A DNA stretch of 64,000 nt, from the NCBI RefSeq assembly GCF_028389875.1, contig NC_084672.1, forward strand, positions 10,965,958 to 11,029,957, written 5' to 3'. The stretch comes from Rhea pennata. Taxonomy: Eukaryota; Chordata; Aves; Rheiformes; Rheidae. Below, piece by piece: positions 1 to 14,745 of the stretch. Within the stretch, counting starts at the first letter, position 1. Each line of letters opens with the position of its first letter. The notes beneath the pieces were generated by a model that worked only from the letters and a program-made list of their open reading frames with translations, had not been told where the DNA came from and did no database searches. Position numbers and translations under genes: made by a program.

Positions 1-3000
1 ATTATTGCTACTGATTTCCTGTATCTTGATCATCTGCACAGGATCCATTACTGCTAAAACACTGTCAGGGACAAGGGCGAGCGTTCAGACGCTGCCGTCC
101 ACTTCCGCAGGCAGGCTTCCGCACTGTTCCACAATCAACTTTCTCAGCCTCGCAGCCGAAGTAAGCTTAACTCTCCATCCCCTCAGCCCAGTGGTGCCAG
201 TCTCAATACCCTAATCTATTCCCTTTCTCATTTCCTCTTAAAATCCTTTTTTTGGTTTTCCAAGTGTCGTTTGTCTTCCTTTGTCTCTTGCCAGTGATAG
301 CATCTCAAGCATGCCAAGGATTTAACTGCGCGTTGTTGAGCCAGACACAAAGATTGACTGGAAAAGGTCCAGAAGCGAACAAACAGTAAATCACACAAAA
401 CACAAGGAGAAGCCTGCAAAAAGATGAGGTCTCCAAATGTGAAAAGACCAAATATGAAAGAGGACCTACCATTAACCTGAAGATTGTCCCTTTCTCACAA
501 TTGCTCACAATTCATGTGCTAGCATTAACTGGGAGTATTTCATGTATACAGTTACTCACAAGTCAGTACTTAGATAACTGCTTTAGCTGTTTCTTAAGAA
601 AAAAAAGAGAGCAATTAAAAGCCCACTTGACAGGTATTGCAGTCATCTGTTCACTGGCAACTGGTAAGACTAATTGTCATTAATGACTCTCTTCTGTGTG
701 ATGTATTCTGGACACAATGCTGGAGGAGTGACACAGTGGAGGGGAAAGGGCTTAACTGAGGTGAGAAGAGATAAACACAGGATCTGCTGCTGCAAAGAAG
801 GAAATAAATCCTTCGAATTAACTGGAATTGCTGAAATGTTAGAAGACAACTGAGCAAGTCAGACACAAAATGAAAATAGAACCTGCTAATTCAAAACAGA
901 ATGACTGCCCTAATGGAGACGGTTTCAACGCTACTACCTTATCTCCCATTTTCCACGATCAGCACAGATATTTCATTAAGCAAAATTTTTAAAGTGATCC
1001 AGATGATTACAGAAAGGTGTGTGATGAATATGGAGAACACAGTAGAACATCTGCAACTCAAAGACAAGACACTAACTAGTGTTTTGGAATCACAAAAATA
1101 TGAAGCCCTCTTAAATTGCTAGTTGTAGTAAAATGTGGCAGAAAAACATTATTTACAGTTGATGTTCTGGATTATGCATGCTGATGCTCTGCATTTTGTT
1201 CTTTCTAAATATTTTAAGCACCAAATATCTTCACTATGACTGGTCTGGCTAAAATGCAACTTTTCACTCTCTAACGGATTATACTTCAAATGCAATCAGT
1301 AGCAACTATATTCAATTAAAATAGGTATAATGAAAAGAACATTAAAAGACTGGCCATATGATTACATTCCTGGTCACCCATCTTGTATTCTCATTCAAAC
1401 AGCTGATGTTAAGTGAATTGCTTCACTATGCGCACATTACTCTGGGAACTTGGCTACCACATCCACAATATGCAGTTTGCCAATACATACCACCTGCACA
1501 CCGAGGGAACAGAAGACCTTCCTGTTGAGGAATATCTTCCCGTCCTGCGTGGGCGTACACAAGCAGATGTGTATGTACAATGGATAGCTCCCAGGACAGA
1601 TGAATTGAGACATAAGTCCTGCATTGTTTTCCAATATCATCTTTCTACGGGAAATTTAACAGAATAATTTTACTTCTTCAAAATACCGCAGAGAAGCTTA
1701 TGCTGGCATAGCAGAGGACTAGTAAAATAAGCTGCCTTGTTTCCATCTCTTCTCTAGCAGCCTGAAAAGCTATCATCACCCTCTACAGTTAGGATTTTCA
1801 GCCTGCACCTGAACTTACTGGCATTTCACTGGGCTTACTGGCTACTCAAGAGTTACACACATGCTTGAAAATTTCTACTAAGTTGACTTGCAGGCAAGCT
1901 GCTCAAAAGCTCTCCAAAAGGTGTTGGAGGGACTGAATTTTGTTGTTGCTGCTGGCACAGGTCTTTAGTGCATTCTTCTTAGAGCTAGTTTCTCATTTCG
2001 TATGCAAGCGACATCTTTTAGAAGGCCATTCTTTCTTTCAGCCTCCATTGCTTCAGCAAACTTGAAAACATTATTTTTTCAGGAAGAATTCATGTGCAAA
2101 CAGCTTTTCAAAAGCAACCCTTATGCAGTGAATTCTGTTAGAATTCACAATCTTGATTTGCCACTTGACCTTGTGTTCTGAAAGGCCACCATGCCCATGT
2201 AGGACAAGGGACACTCTGCCCACTGCTTTTCAAAACCAGCAAGAACAAAGGCAATCACGTGGCATTCCAAACATGCACCTGATTTCTAACCAATTATGCA
2301 AAACCACCTACTTTTACATATCTAATGGTTCTTCTTTTACTACTAGTATTTGCACATAAGGGTAAACAGAATTCTTGACAGCATAGTTTAATTTTTAAAG
2401 ATTTAGAGAAGAGCACTATTCCTATGGAATATTTTTGAACTATTCCTGAGCACTTTTGGATGGATCTGTGGCAATAACCTCCCCTGAATTTTCTTATCCA
2501 CAGTCAGCTGTTAGTTTGCCAGTACAAGCTAACGTGAGCTAGGAGGCCAACCCTAACAGTTCAGTATCTAAAGCTTTAGCATGGTTCCAGATTCTCATAT
2601 GTTTGTCTTTAGCATTCTAAGACTTTTCAAAATACAGACAGACTCCAAGAACAATGGACTGCACAAAGGCTAGGGAAATAAATTCATCCACCCTTTTATT
2701 TAATTACATAGGATTCCTTTTGCCCTATATATCCACTACCTCAAGCTAGAGAGGTCTGTGACACCAGAAACTACTAAAGCTGGAACTTGTACAAGGTAAT
2801 CTAGTGAGCTTGCAAACAACTAACATTGCAAAATACTGTGCTGTTAATGGTTCAGTTGATCTATTCTTATTCTACCTAATTACATCTCCCTTCACATTCT
2901 CCATTGCTTTACAAATTGCAAACAATAAGACAGTCTCACTCACAGACTTAAGCCACGCCAGTGTTAACTGTGGGAGTAATCCTGTTTGCATACAGACTTG

Positions 3001-4699
3001 TTAAAGGCCTGGCTTCCTCCGCATCCTATACAGAATAAATGTTATTATAGTAAGCCTAAACAGAGTCCGGTTCAAACAACAAGTCCCAAATACAAATCTT
3101 AACCTGTATATTTCTCTGCAAGTTTGGCTGCATTTATCAATCCAGAACATCTCTATTTCAGAATCTATTTCTTTTTGCCAAGAGAGATATTTCTTTATCC
3201 TGATTAAAATGTAGAAAAGCCAACTTGAGAGCCTGACTTCAGCTGTAATTATTCTGTGCCTCTATACTAGGTTTTTATAGTGCTTGGTAAAAAGGCTGGA
3301 GGGAGTCTTACACATTCACACACGGTCTGAAATCTTTCACCCTCTTGGAGAAAGCTGCCCAAAACTCACTGAATGAAATTTGTCCCTTACTTGTGAAAGG
3401 AAAGGAACACAAGATTAAGAGGATACATGCAGCTATTTTCCTCATTTTTTCTAATGTTACTCTAGCTTTAATAACAGAGGAAGTGGTCAACTGCAAAGTA
3501 TTCTGCAAAACAATAAAACTGAAAACGTTTAAAAGCCAAGATTACTTATTTAAAATCTTCAAAGAAGTAACTACAAACTTTAAAAGGAAGCATGGGGCAA
3601 TAATAAAATCTCTACATTTCTGCAATAAGTCAAAATGCCTATGCCAGGAAGATTTAATAGACTCTCTGAACCTCAAAATAAGCCAGAGCTATTCATTCCT
3701 GCCATTTACAAACACAAAATGATTTCAAATTGCCTAAAAGTCACAAGAATCCAAGCCAGTCACTAGCATTTTGCAGATTAATCTAACACCTTATGAAGAC
3801 TGGGAAAACATAGGGCTCTGCTGCCCTCCTAGTGTGGCTCCTTCAGCCTCAAGCCAAAGATTGACACTTACTCTAAATGAACGTGCTTCATTCTACCATT
3901 TCCTGGGAGATGAAGGGGAAGGCAGGTAGGATAGGAAGGGCCTTTCTCTCCACTCCAAGGATAAAAAGTACATTTAAAAGAATTCCAGTAATATTACAGA
4001 AAGCCTTGCACTTAAATCCTGAAGTCTGCTATGAGTGGACAAATAGTAAAACAATGTACCTCACCTAAATAAACATTCACCTACTACTGCCAATATTTTT
4101 CTCCTTTCATATATACAAAAAGCAGCTAATCTTGTACTATTTTTGGATTAATATTCAATGACTAAAGGAAGTTATATACAACACACTTTAAACAAAATCA
4201 AAATACAGAAACCAAATTCAGGTTCAGCTGAGAAATGTTTTAAAGAAATTAAAGTTAATAGAATAAACCCCTTCGCTGTAAATCTCTTCTTATAATTTCC
4301 TTTAGTTAAAGATAACAACATATTGGATTCAAGTCCATATATAACATATCAAATGCTCTTTACATTTTTTTTTTTACAGAAGATCTATTCATAGCAGTTT
4401 GTATTTGCAACATATGCACCAAATTATACTATTAAACACTTAATCCTAATAAAGTTTAAATTTCACCCCTAACAATAAAGCTTGCACAAAGCTGGCTGTG
4501 CTTGAAATAGGACTCTAGAAATAACCCATAAAAAGTCATAGGTAGCTAAAATGGCAATAATAATTGGACACTGGAGGTGTAAAATTAGCTGTTCACATCT
4601 AAATGTTCTGATGAAATATTAACAATAATTATGCAAAAACAGAGTTTTCTCAACCTCTCCCCCCCAAACTAATTAACAGCATCATTTTCCCCATCTTTT

Positions 4700-4703
<4 letters not shown>

Positions 4704-4730
<27 letters not shown>
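4704..4730. repeat. A27 homopolymer
   Basis: An uninterrupted run of 27 A. On its right it borders a GC-richer, CpG-containing block. No target-site duplication or retroposed gene body was seen beside it. Confidence 0.9.
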
Positions 4731-4732
<2 letters not shown>

Positions 4733-7700
4733 CAGGAAGAACAGACACCCAGGGTGGGAGCTCTGTGAGCTAGTTTACACATGCCCTCGGTATGGCAGCT
4801 GTGAAGGAAGGACCCCACCGAGAGGGCCCGGCAGCTCCAGCACTTGTGGGAGACCAAGTTCAACACTAGCACTTACAGACCAGCAGACGGCAGGAAAAGA
4901 GCTACGGCCACGGAGCTCCTCCGCTCCTGACAGCTCACACGAACGGCGCGTGCTGTAACTGCCTGGACAGGCACAGAACAGAGGAGCGGAGGTAGTGTGT
5001 AAAAGCTGAACAAAGTGTTGATGCAGACGTCTCCATAAAGAATATTAGAAGTTTCTGAAAGCAAGAGCCATCAGAATCGAGCGTATCCATACTTGTCTAA
5101 CCTATTTTAAGTACTCCAGGTTTTGTGCCTGACCAGTCTGATGTTAATTATGCCCCTCCGCAAAGGAATTTCTTCTACTCAGGCTAGTTTATCAAAACAG
5201 CTAATACAAAAGACACTTTAGGCATGTAGCCTCTGCTTTTACAAAGCAAGTCATCCCACACAAGCCCCAGTTCAGAACTGGGATGGAGCCTAGCAAGCTG
5301 CACCACCCTTCAACATGAAGCACCTTTCCTCATCTCTGATAGTTGTTGTTTGACAATGCTAGAACATCTGATTGTGTCCACTTACTCAACTGAAGATAGC
5401 ACCAGAGTAAATCCATTTATACTGTTATCATACAGCAGCCCTGTATTAATATACAGGTAAGAGTCTGAGAAGCAGGAATCCATCAGATATTTAATTCAGA
5501 CAAACACTCAATCTAAGACAATCTCACTTCACCTTCCTAAGAATAATATTATATACAGCATGCATATCCATATTCACATATAGTTTACATATACAATTAA
5601 AGCCCATTGGTCTAAAATTTTTGCATTGAATGTAGGCTTTCAATATTGCACAGTGACACTTAAAAAGAGATAGTGTTTTTAGAGATTTAATTGCTTCTTT
5701 TAAAAACGTGTTCTAGGTTTTTTTCCTGGAGACAGACATCTACATTATTCTTAGAAACTAGACCCAAACCTTTACGTTAAATCTGAATATTCAAAAATGG
5801 ACTATATCTAGTACCTGTCAGAGTGTATATGCCTTTGTCCAACTCCCTTTCAGACCCATCAAGCTAGTGAAAATATCACAAGGGTCTGGGTCCCTCATCA
5901 CAAGTAACAGATTAAGGGAATAGGGCCTACCTTTGCCTGTCCCTCATCACTTGGAGAAGTCAAGATTATAAAAGTAAGCAAGCCGCTAAGTAGCACGAAG
6001 TCATTTCACAAACTGGTTCAGAGTGGTCTAATTTTGAGAAGAGCTGGGGAAGAGTTAGCAGGTGTTCTACCAGGAAACTCCTCCTTCAGGAGACTGGATG
6101 GAGTTGATGACATGGGAAACTTGGGTTGTCAATTTTCTACAGAGTAACCCAGAGACGCTGGGAAAATGAGTTGGCATTGGATTATGAAGGCCGAAGAGAG
6201 GCAAACACCTTACAGCCCATTACAGCAACTAATCAAATCAATTTTGCCAATATTATCTGAATGAGTCCTCTCAAGATGAAGGACTAATACTACTTTTTCT
6301 TTACTGCTAGTCTATTTTCTTGAACTGAGCTCCCTTCTTTCACAGATGTACCCGGAGGTAAGAAGGCACAGTAGTGAAAATTTCTCACAAAAGGTTAGCT
6401 TTGTGGAGCCAGCTATGCTATCCCCATACTTCATGCAGCTTTTCTTGTAAGGAGTTCCTCAGATTTGATACTTTTTCTCTCAGAATAAGGTGTTGCAGAG
6501 TGTGGAGTAGAGCACTAATTAGCTTTCACTATTTTGATCCAGACATACACGTTACTAGTTAATGTCTGCATAATTCATTCATGTTTTGTGCCAGAGGAAT
6601 CTCTTACTTCACAAGTTAAATTTTATTCATAGCTGAAGTTCACATTCAAAATAAGACTGGGCTAATATGGAGGCAAAGACTTATAAAAATTGAAAACTCC
6701 CTTTGAAACACATGCTTTCCAGTAAAGGCAGCTAGCAAAATGCAAAACACGGTCAACATTCCAACACCATGATGTCAATTTTCATATGCACGGACAAAAC
6801 ACCACATGCAGAAATCAACTCTATCAGATCTTCCTTATTTATGATGTGCTTGTGTTTTCTTCTTTATTTTCATTAGCAGGACTGCACCACGCAGTGGAGA
6901 GTACAACCCCTTAAAAGGTTCAAAGCAATCTTCTGAATACAGTATATCTGGCAAAAAGCCACATCAATTTTAAAAAAGTGAATTTCCATGTTCTGTTTCA
7001 GTCCTTTTGAAAAATAGTGTACATGCTCCAAGGACTGGTTTTGATGTTTCCCTCTGCAGTAGTTCAGAGAAATTCCTGCCAACAGGGATGGTCTGGAACA
7101 CCTGATAAAATGCTCTTCCATGACACACAATAAAAACTGACATGCAAAAAAAATGGAAATTGCTGTAAATTTTGCAAGTTTTATAAGCTACAGGCAAATT
7201 ATCTTTCTGAATATCTTTATCTTTTTCCAGAAGGATAAACACAGCCAATCTCTAAGAAAACTAACAGCTGCAGACACAGCTTTAAATGCCATCTGTCCTT
7301 AGCAGTTACACAAAGAAGAGATGAAGTGATTCACACCACACAACAGGAAATCGATAACCAACCAGTTAGCACTAATGAGTTTCAGCCTCAGTTTGCTTCC
7401 TATGGGCAGGTCTTACTCAGGAAAAGCTCCCACTGATGTCTCAGGCAAAGTGCCTACAGATTTCACTGGCAGTGTTACTCAAGAGCAGAATGTTGTACTG
7501 TTGAGCTAGAAAACCTGAATTTTACAAACTAAGGTCTCAGTTGTGGCACAGTAACCTAATGAAGCCTGCAGGGCTCCCCAGCCTCGATCCAATTCCAGGA
7601 CTGAAGTTTTAGTGTCTAGGCTGAGTCTTCATACTAGCACTGAATCAACGTGAACTTTCAGCAGAAAAGGAATGCTGGGACACTCCTTTCTTACAGCTAA

Positions 7701-9029
7701 AGAGGACAAAGTCTTTTCTTCAGCATCCTCGTCAGGGACTGACATTCCCATTTGAAATAATGAAAAAAAAATGCAGGAATCAAAGCCTTTTTTCCACATT
7801 TTTAAATAGTGGCTTATATGTGACATGTGACAGATGGCTCACTGAGGTCTTAATTCAGCAAGAAAAATGAGCAATTATAAACAGATACATCACTGGTGTT
7901 TGCTCAGAGCATAATTCAAGCAAGTTCGGAAGATCAGAGCAAGACCCGCAAGGGTCTTCAGGATGGTCACGTATAGAAGAACTTTTTTCCCATGAAAAGC
8001 TTAATGTTCCAAGTACATCTCTGTTGCCCTTGCAGAAACCATGCAAGTTTTTTAAAAATTAAAATTCAGCTCATAAATGAAAAATGCAGGTAACTTTCAC
8101 TTTCAAAGTAACACTGCTCTTTAAAACTAGATAAAGATTTAAAAGGTTGCAAGTCAAGAACAGGTGATGCTAACAGGATATTTGAAAGGCCCATGAGACC
8201 TGCAGCATTAGGTAAAATATATTTGCCTACTGATCTAATTGCTTACTAATTTTCAAATCTATTCCCACTGGCTAAGTAATGGCATTTTAAGCCCAGCTCC
8301 TGGCATTAAAAACACATCTATAGTTTCCTCTTAGCAGAAGATAAACAGCTGCAGAGTAAAAACACATACATTAAGATGCCATTCTGGAGGTTTTCTTATG
8401 GTTTTTAATCAACTTATTGTGTTCTAAATTTAACTGAAAGAGGTAGGGAAGGGAAATGGGAAATGCATTTGGGTGCACAGTTTCACACCAGGGTGAAGGC
8501 AAGTTCTCACTCATGCAGGCAAAGTGTCTGGAATATTCGCAACTTACTCATAGGAGGACTGATCACAGGATGAAAGTGGATTTTAAGCCAAGCCTCATTT
8601 AGTAAAATATCAGAAGCCACTTCTCTATTTATCTTGCTCAACAGCAAGGAAATAGTGGCGGATGTTTAAAAAATAAACTCCTTCAGCAATCAGGCAGGAT
8701 GACCCAAATTTACTTGCATACCTTAAAAAAAGGCTCTAAAACTTTGAAGTTTGAAGATGAGCCAGAAGCATGTAACAAAAATGTATGTAAAGCTAAAAAT
8801 GACTAACCTACTGTTGTAAATATATATTAAAAAAAAAAAAAATCCAGGCAGACACAAAGGAGCTCAGAATGTATGTACCTATATAGGATTTGAGCAAGCT
8901 CTTCTCTGCCCAGAATACATCATCAGACATCTGGAGCTTGGTGAATATATTTCTTTGATGTTAGTTTTCAAATGCTGAGTCATGACTGGCAGTACCGCAG
9001 GCTCTAACCTGCAGTTCAACAGTCCTCAA

Positions 9030-9305
9030 GTGTGGCCCTAAGGAGCTAATGGCACAAGATCTGAACTGGTTCAGATCAGGGATCTGTCTAGTCCATCAGC
9101 TTCCAACAGTGGCCATACGTGGACACCCAGAGAAGAGCATGTGCGGAGCAAGTACATATGAGACTTCCCTGAAATACTTTCCTGGACTCCCAACTATTTT
9201 TCTGAGCCTGCTCTGGTTTGTCCATTTAGTGATACTTAGTGGATCTTCCAAGTACTTATCCTGTCTCCCCTTGAATTCACGTAAACTTGGTAATCCAAAT
9301 GAGTA
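9030..9305. repeat. Old CR1/L3-like interspersed repeat fragment
   Basis: The segment contains the phrase pattern of amniote CR1/L3-class repeats (a 'gatctgtctagtccatcag' block followed by a 'caacagtggccat' block at about 9079-9117). The rest is too diverged for a family call by eye. The reading frames across it on both strands are shadows of the repeat and are not genes. Confidence 0.4.
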
Positions 9306-12300
9306 ATGAGACCTTGAAAACAACTAATAAAAGATGACCCTCATGAGAGGAAGCCAAATCACATTTTAGCATATTTCATTTGTTATGCGCCCATAGAGAG
9401 CACTGAGCTTGTTTAGCCTTCTGCTTCCCAACCGCAACACCAGCAAGAGGCTGCAGTAGCAGCAAAGGAAGGGAAAACTCCCACTGGAAGAAGCAAATCT
9501 AAATGCACCTGAACTATTGCACCATCCTTTCACATTTCTCCATGCAAATAGATGGCCTTGAGCATCCATAAATACAAGCAGGAAAATGCAACAAAGCAAG
9601 GGAGATGCAGTCGGGAGGGGGACTGCTGGGATTTTATTTATTTTTTTGAGCTAGCTAAGTTGTTGCTAAATCCGCCAGCTGGGAATAAAGCCAGTTTCTG
9701 CAGCCTTCCGAGAGCATCTGCAAGGTGCAGGCCAGGAAACATTTATTGTCAAATAGAGCCTGAGTGAAAACAGTGCTGTACTCTCTGCACTCACTGGTCG
9801 CACATGCATGTCCATGTCAGCTTAATTCTACAATACTCACAAGCAAAAGACCAGGTAGCTAAAATTCTTCCCTACGTCCGCACTGACTACACAGCAAATA
9901 CCTATAGATAATTTTATATATACACACACACTGTAAACTATACCCTGTTCTGTTTGCATACACTGACAAGAGCCTGTATCCTATAAGTTTTAAGGAGTTC
10001 AGATTTTTGGCAAAGCACCTGATGATGGAAAAAGCATTATATACATAGAAATACAGGCTTCTGCATATAAACAAATGTTCCACTTACTCACGCTACAAAA
10101 TAGCATCATCAACCAGTTGGCACCTCCCACCACAACACAAATGACAATTGTTAACATACAACAACATTCTAGTAATTACAATCAGAAATGCATTTTTAAA
10201 TATTGTTTCACAGTTCAGTTGAGCTGACTTGTATTCACTGTATTTCTAGTGGATCCAGAAGCACGACAAACTGACAATTCTTGGAAACCACATTTCTCAA
10301 AACAAACTGAGAATACTGTTTTCATTTTCTCTCCATAATGATGTTAATCCAATAAATATAAAATTAGCAACAGAAATAACATTGTTCCTAAACAACTTAT
10401 GTACTACTTATGTAATAGGCTTGTCTGGAAGGACTCTATCAGGCCACATTTTCAAAACTTGCCCTCCCTTTATATACACATGATGCTTGTACTTGCACTT
10501 TTCAAGTATTATCAGGTATCTGCACAGCCCAGTGCTAGAACTTACTTATCAGAAACTTATTTTTTCAAAAGAGCTTTAAGGGTGAAGGTTTAATCTAAAT
10601 ATACGGACAGATGGTCAGCCAGATTTCTGGAAGTGCCTAAGGCAGCTAGGTGCCTTGTTCCCATTGGATTAATGGAAATTTTGCCTGTAATTTGCTTCCG
10701 AAAATCCAACTAAGCACTCTACCTAACAGCATTTGTGTTTAACTTAATGGCTCAAGTCTTACTGAAAGTCAAAGAAACAAAAGGCTCTATGTCACACAGA
10801 CCCTTCTGAAAATGCTACTGTATCTGCACTAAATTTATCACTCCTGTGCAGCAGACAGTGCTCAAGGAGTGAGCTCGTAGAACTGTGTGTGTGTTACTAG
10901 AAGTTGGACTGAGGCCATTTTTGAAAACATAACCCTTAAATTTAAGGGCACTTGACACTCTATAGACTTCTAATGCAAAGAAAAGTTATTTAGGTATCTT
11001 TTCAAAACCTAAAGGAACTATTTATCTGTGAAAATAAGGTAAGCGCAGAGCGTATATCAGAACTGCAATGCTATACTACACCTTTTTATGTGGGTCTTGT
11101 TCAGAAGAGCAAAATTCACTTTTCTAAGGCATTTGTGCACATTTGATGTTTTATGCCATAGACACAAGAATGAGAGATGACAGGATTCCAGATACACTAT
11201 AGCAAAAGTTGGGAGTAAAAGTAGATCAATAATTAATATATTTACAAAAACATATATGTAAACAAAAATCTCTAAATATTTTCCCTTCCATCTTCAAATA
11301 GAAACAAAACTCTTATTCCCAAACCTACAGAAAAATGTAAGTCTCTTTCAGAATAAGAATTCTGGTAGATGAATAAATACTGGCCTGTATGATTGTTGAA
11401 CCTTCGAAAGGAAATTTATCTAAGGTTAAGCTGCATGCAGAAATCAAGCTAGGGCCAAATCTAGACTCACTGTTTAGAACCTATACTTCTATCCCATCAG
11501 CTGTTTGCTTCTCCTTTCGAATTTCTATCTGCATGACCAGGAGAAGAAAGAAAAAAAAAAAATCTCACTTACTTGTCTCTCCGGAGTTGCCATGGCTATA
11601 TCCAGTGCCCTTTCCGGAATGCTGGGCTCACTAGCAAACTGCACTTCAAACACAAACCTACTCTTTCACCACGCACAAGCTCCCTCTGTTTTACAGAGAT
11701 TCTGCGTCCTACGAATTACACTGGGATTGTTCAAGACAGACTGTGTTGGACTGTCAAGACTTGGGCTCTACACATGTTACTATCATAAAGCTATGCAAGA
11801 AATCTCTGGAAATAAACAGTACTTGAATATATCATACTATGCAAGTGCTGTACTTTACTATTAAGTCAGTGTGTTATTAAGATTTTATATAGTTGACAAC
11901 ACTGATAAACACATATAGAGGCCTAGTAATAAATCTGCTCCTCCATTACTGAAATTAATATTTGTATTATCTCATTGCAAGCCACATGATGTTTAACATT
12001 TTCTTAAACTCTGCCTCCCAGATTCAGGTACACATACAGAATTATTTTAATCTTAATAGTAACTGCTAGACCTAATAACTGCAGATAAATGCTCAAAGAT
12101 GTGAAACCTACAGGTTCAAAAAGTAGAAGAAATAAAAAGGACTTAAAAGTGTATGTTCTTTTGAAGCTAAAATCACTACTTTAATTAGCCAAATCATCAT
12201 TTTTGCACTATTGGTTGAACTGATATTAAAGCCTTTTTGCCAATCACGTGAATTTTCTGCAGTACAAAGGCAGAAATGGAACTTGATGCACTAGACAAAA

Positions 12301-14669
12301 CTGACACCTCGGCACAGCTTATCTGTATGCCCCAATTTGGTAAGGAATTGGAAGTCTCCAGCTGCACCAAGGAGACCTGAATGAGTAATTATCAATGACT
12401 AAGCTTTCACGTATCTACTAAAACCAAAGATCATCCTCGAGCTATTTGTTCATTAACTTCTTTTCCAAGAGAAATTAGGAGCCACTGGTTGTTGCTACAG
12501 ATTATTCCTACACTGAGGCTTCTCTAAAAAATTTTGATTTTGTGGCTGTCTATTTTTTGAACCAGCATTCTGCAGCTCTATGCACAACCAGTTTGAGAAC
12601 CTCAGCCTGATTTTTGTCATGTCCTTGTCAGAAACTACCATCACAGTAAGTACCAATACCTATGTCTGAAGATGCAGCACAGAATTCAAAATCTGGCTGG
12701 ACATGGAGACTAAACTACCTTTGCCCATTGGAAACAGATTGGTTCAGACCATGCTTCAGCTGAATAACCAAGCCTGATTTTCCCGAGTTGTATCACTGTG
12801 AGCATCATATACAATCACCATGATTAAAATATTTACCCAAAAAGGAAAACAAAGAAATGAGAGGGTAAAATAACCCTTTCACCAATATTACTGGGACTCT
12901 TGGTCATCTCCCATAGTTGACATAAATATTCAATTTGAGTACATTAAAAAAAAAAGTATTCATACATAGTTTGTGACTTGAGTCACAAGACAGAGATTCA
13001 TCACAAGTTTTCTGGCAATTTAACTCTTTTGGATTGGGGGTAACAGCAGTTCAGATCCTATGAGCACTGGTTGAGCAATCACTATTAGTCATAAATTCAA
13101 AGTAAGCTCAGGAACTTACATAAGTTTTCTGGTAATGCTGTCACTGAGTTACAAGCTTGTCAATAGCATTGAGTAAGTCAGAATACTTTCTACAGAGTCT
13201 CAAAAGTGTTATTTGTCTCCAGGAAAGGCATTTCAGTCTTCAGACAAAGAATAAAACCACAAGCCCATTGAGGCTGATGGCAAAACTCCAGATGGATCCA
13301 GAATTTCAGCCTACCTACAAAAAAGTGAAACTACTTCAGATTTAACTGTGGATTTGCAAATCTCACCCTGATAGTTTTTATTAAGGTTACTGAAGGTTTA
13401 AGAATCTTCACTATTGTATGGCATGCAGATCATAATCTGTTTTCTGAACATCAGTGTGCAATACATTCGGTGACTATAAAATAATATTCCAAAGGTTTTC
13501 CACAAAGATGGTCTCCAAGCCCACTATGTCATATAATGGACATCAGATTTTTAGCAAAACCTAACCTTAAAGACATTTACTATGTTGGTAGTTTTTGGCA
13601 GATCGGTTATGGCAGAATCCTTTTGAATAAGACAATGTTCTCAGCATGTATATCTTCTGCATCCAAAATATCACAGACAGTTATAAAAAAAAAAAAAAAA
13701 ACATAATGCACCCAGAGACTGCAGAAACATAAATCATGGGACCAACCAACAGTTTATTCAATGAATGTGTGACCTATGAACTTTTCCTTTCCATAGGAAT
13801 CCAGAGCTAACGCTTCTTAAATATCCAGACACAGTTTTCGCTATTATTCTCTTCCTCAGACATTGGCAACCCCATGTCTTTAAAGATAGAATGGACCAAC
13901 TCAGAGAAGGCTTAGCTAGGACTGTAGGAACCAAAGAAAATATCAGCGTGTTACTGTTTGGGAAACAACATACCAGAGAATAATTCTTAAAATGAATCCA
14001 TGTGTAAAGTTCTTGATGATACATTTTGTCTAAATCAGTCTTCTAGCAATCACTTCTTACTGCCATTAATCCATTACTAAGGATGTATAGATATATGTTC
14101 TTACATATATTTCATACTATAACAATATCTAGCTGAATGTTATCACATAAGAGTTATCACATAAGGTTAAGAGACTGGTACCAGGTCAAACATCTTCTAG
14201 TTTCAATTACTAATATAGAGCCATATCTGCTCAAGAGCACAGCCTAGGCCTAAGTGATCTCCTAATGAGCCAAGTTTGTCACAGGTCTTGATCACAGAAC
14301 AGATTAAACGAACAGGAAGCTCAACAATGCCTCCCTAGTAAGCTATTCACCCTGTTATCCTACAAAAAGGAAGTAATCTACTATCAGAGATGCCTATGAC
14401 AAAACAATCTTGTCATAAACTTGAGACACAACATGCCTGTAAGTGCAGAGCCTAGACAGACACTGTACAGAGCTTTTGACCGCATTACTCAAGAATCAGA
14501 AAGAGCTCCCGTAACTAAAGTTAACTTCCATTTCTTCTCAGTAACAGCTACCTCTTTTTCCACAACTTCTCATGTTAAAGTTTTTCTTGTGTTACAGTCA
14601 TACCACATTTCCACCACATTCCTTTAAAATGGTCATTATTTTATGCTGTACCCGCCTCCAGCAGGATGA

Positions 14670-14745
14670 AATTAATCAATTGCACATAAGTGACATGGCC
14701 CAGATTGCGTCCTTGCCCAGCATCCAATTGTGTCTAATTGATTAG
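14670..14745. promoter_or_regulatory. Cluster of homeodomain-type sites (candidate enhancer)
   Basis: Within about 75 bp there is ATTAATCAATTG (14671-14682) and the palindromic paired-type homeodomain site TAATTGATTA (14735-14744), with another CAATTG just before it (14725-14730). A further AATTA-rich block lies near 14850. Such clusters are common in conserved noncoding enhancers, but they also arise by chance in AT-rich DNA. No conservation data are available here. Confidence 0.25.

Noticed and set aside
3345..3722. 125-codon plus-strand frame
   Set aside because: AT-rich, Lys/Ile/Phe-rich, no family resemblance, no start context or neighbouring exons.
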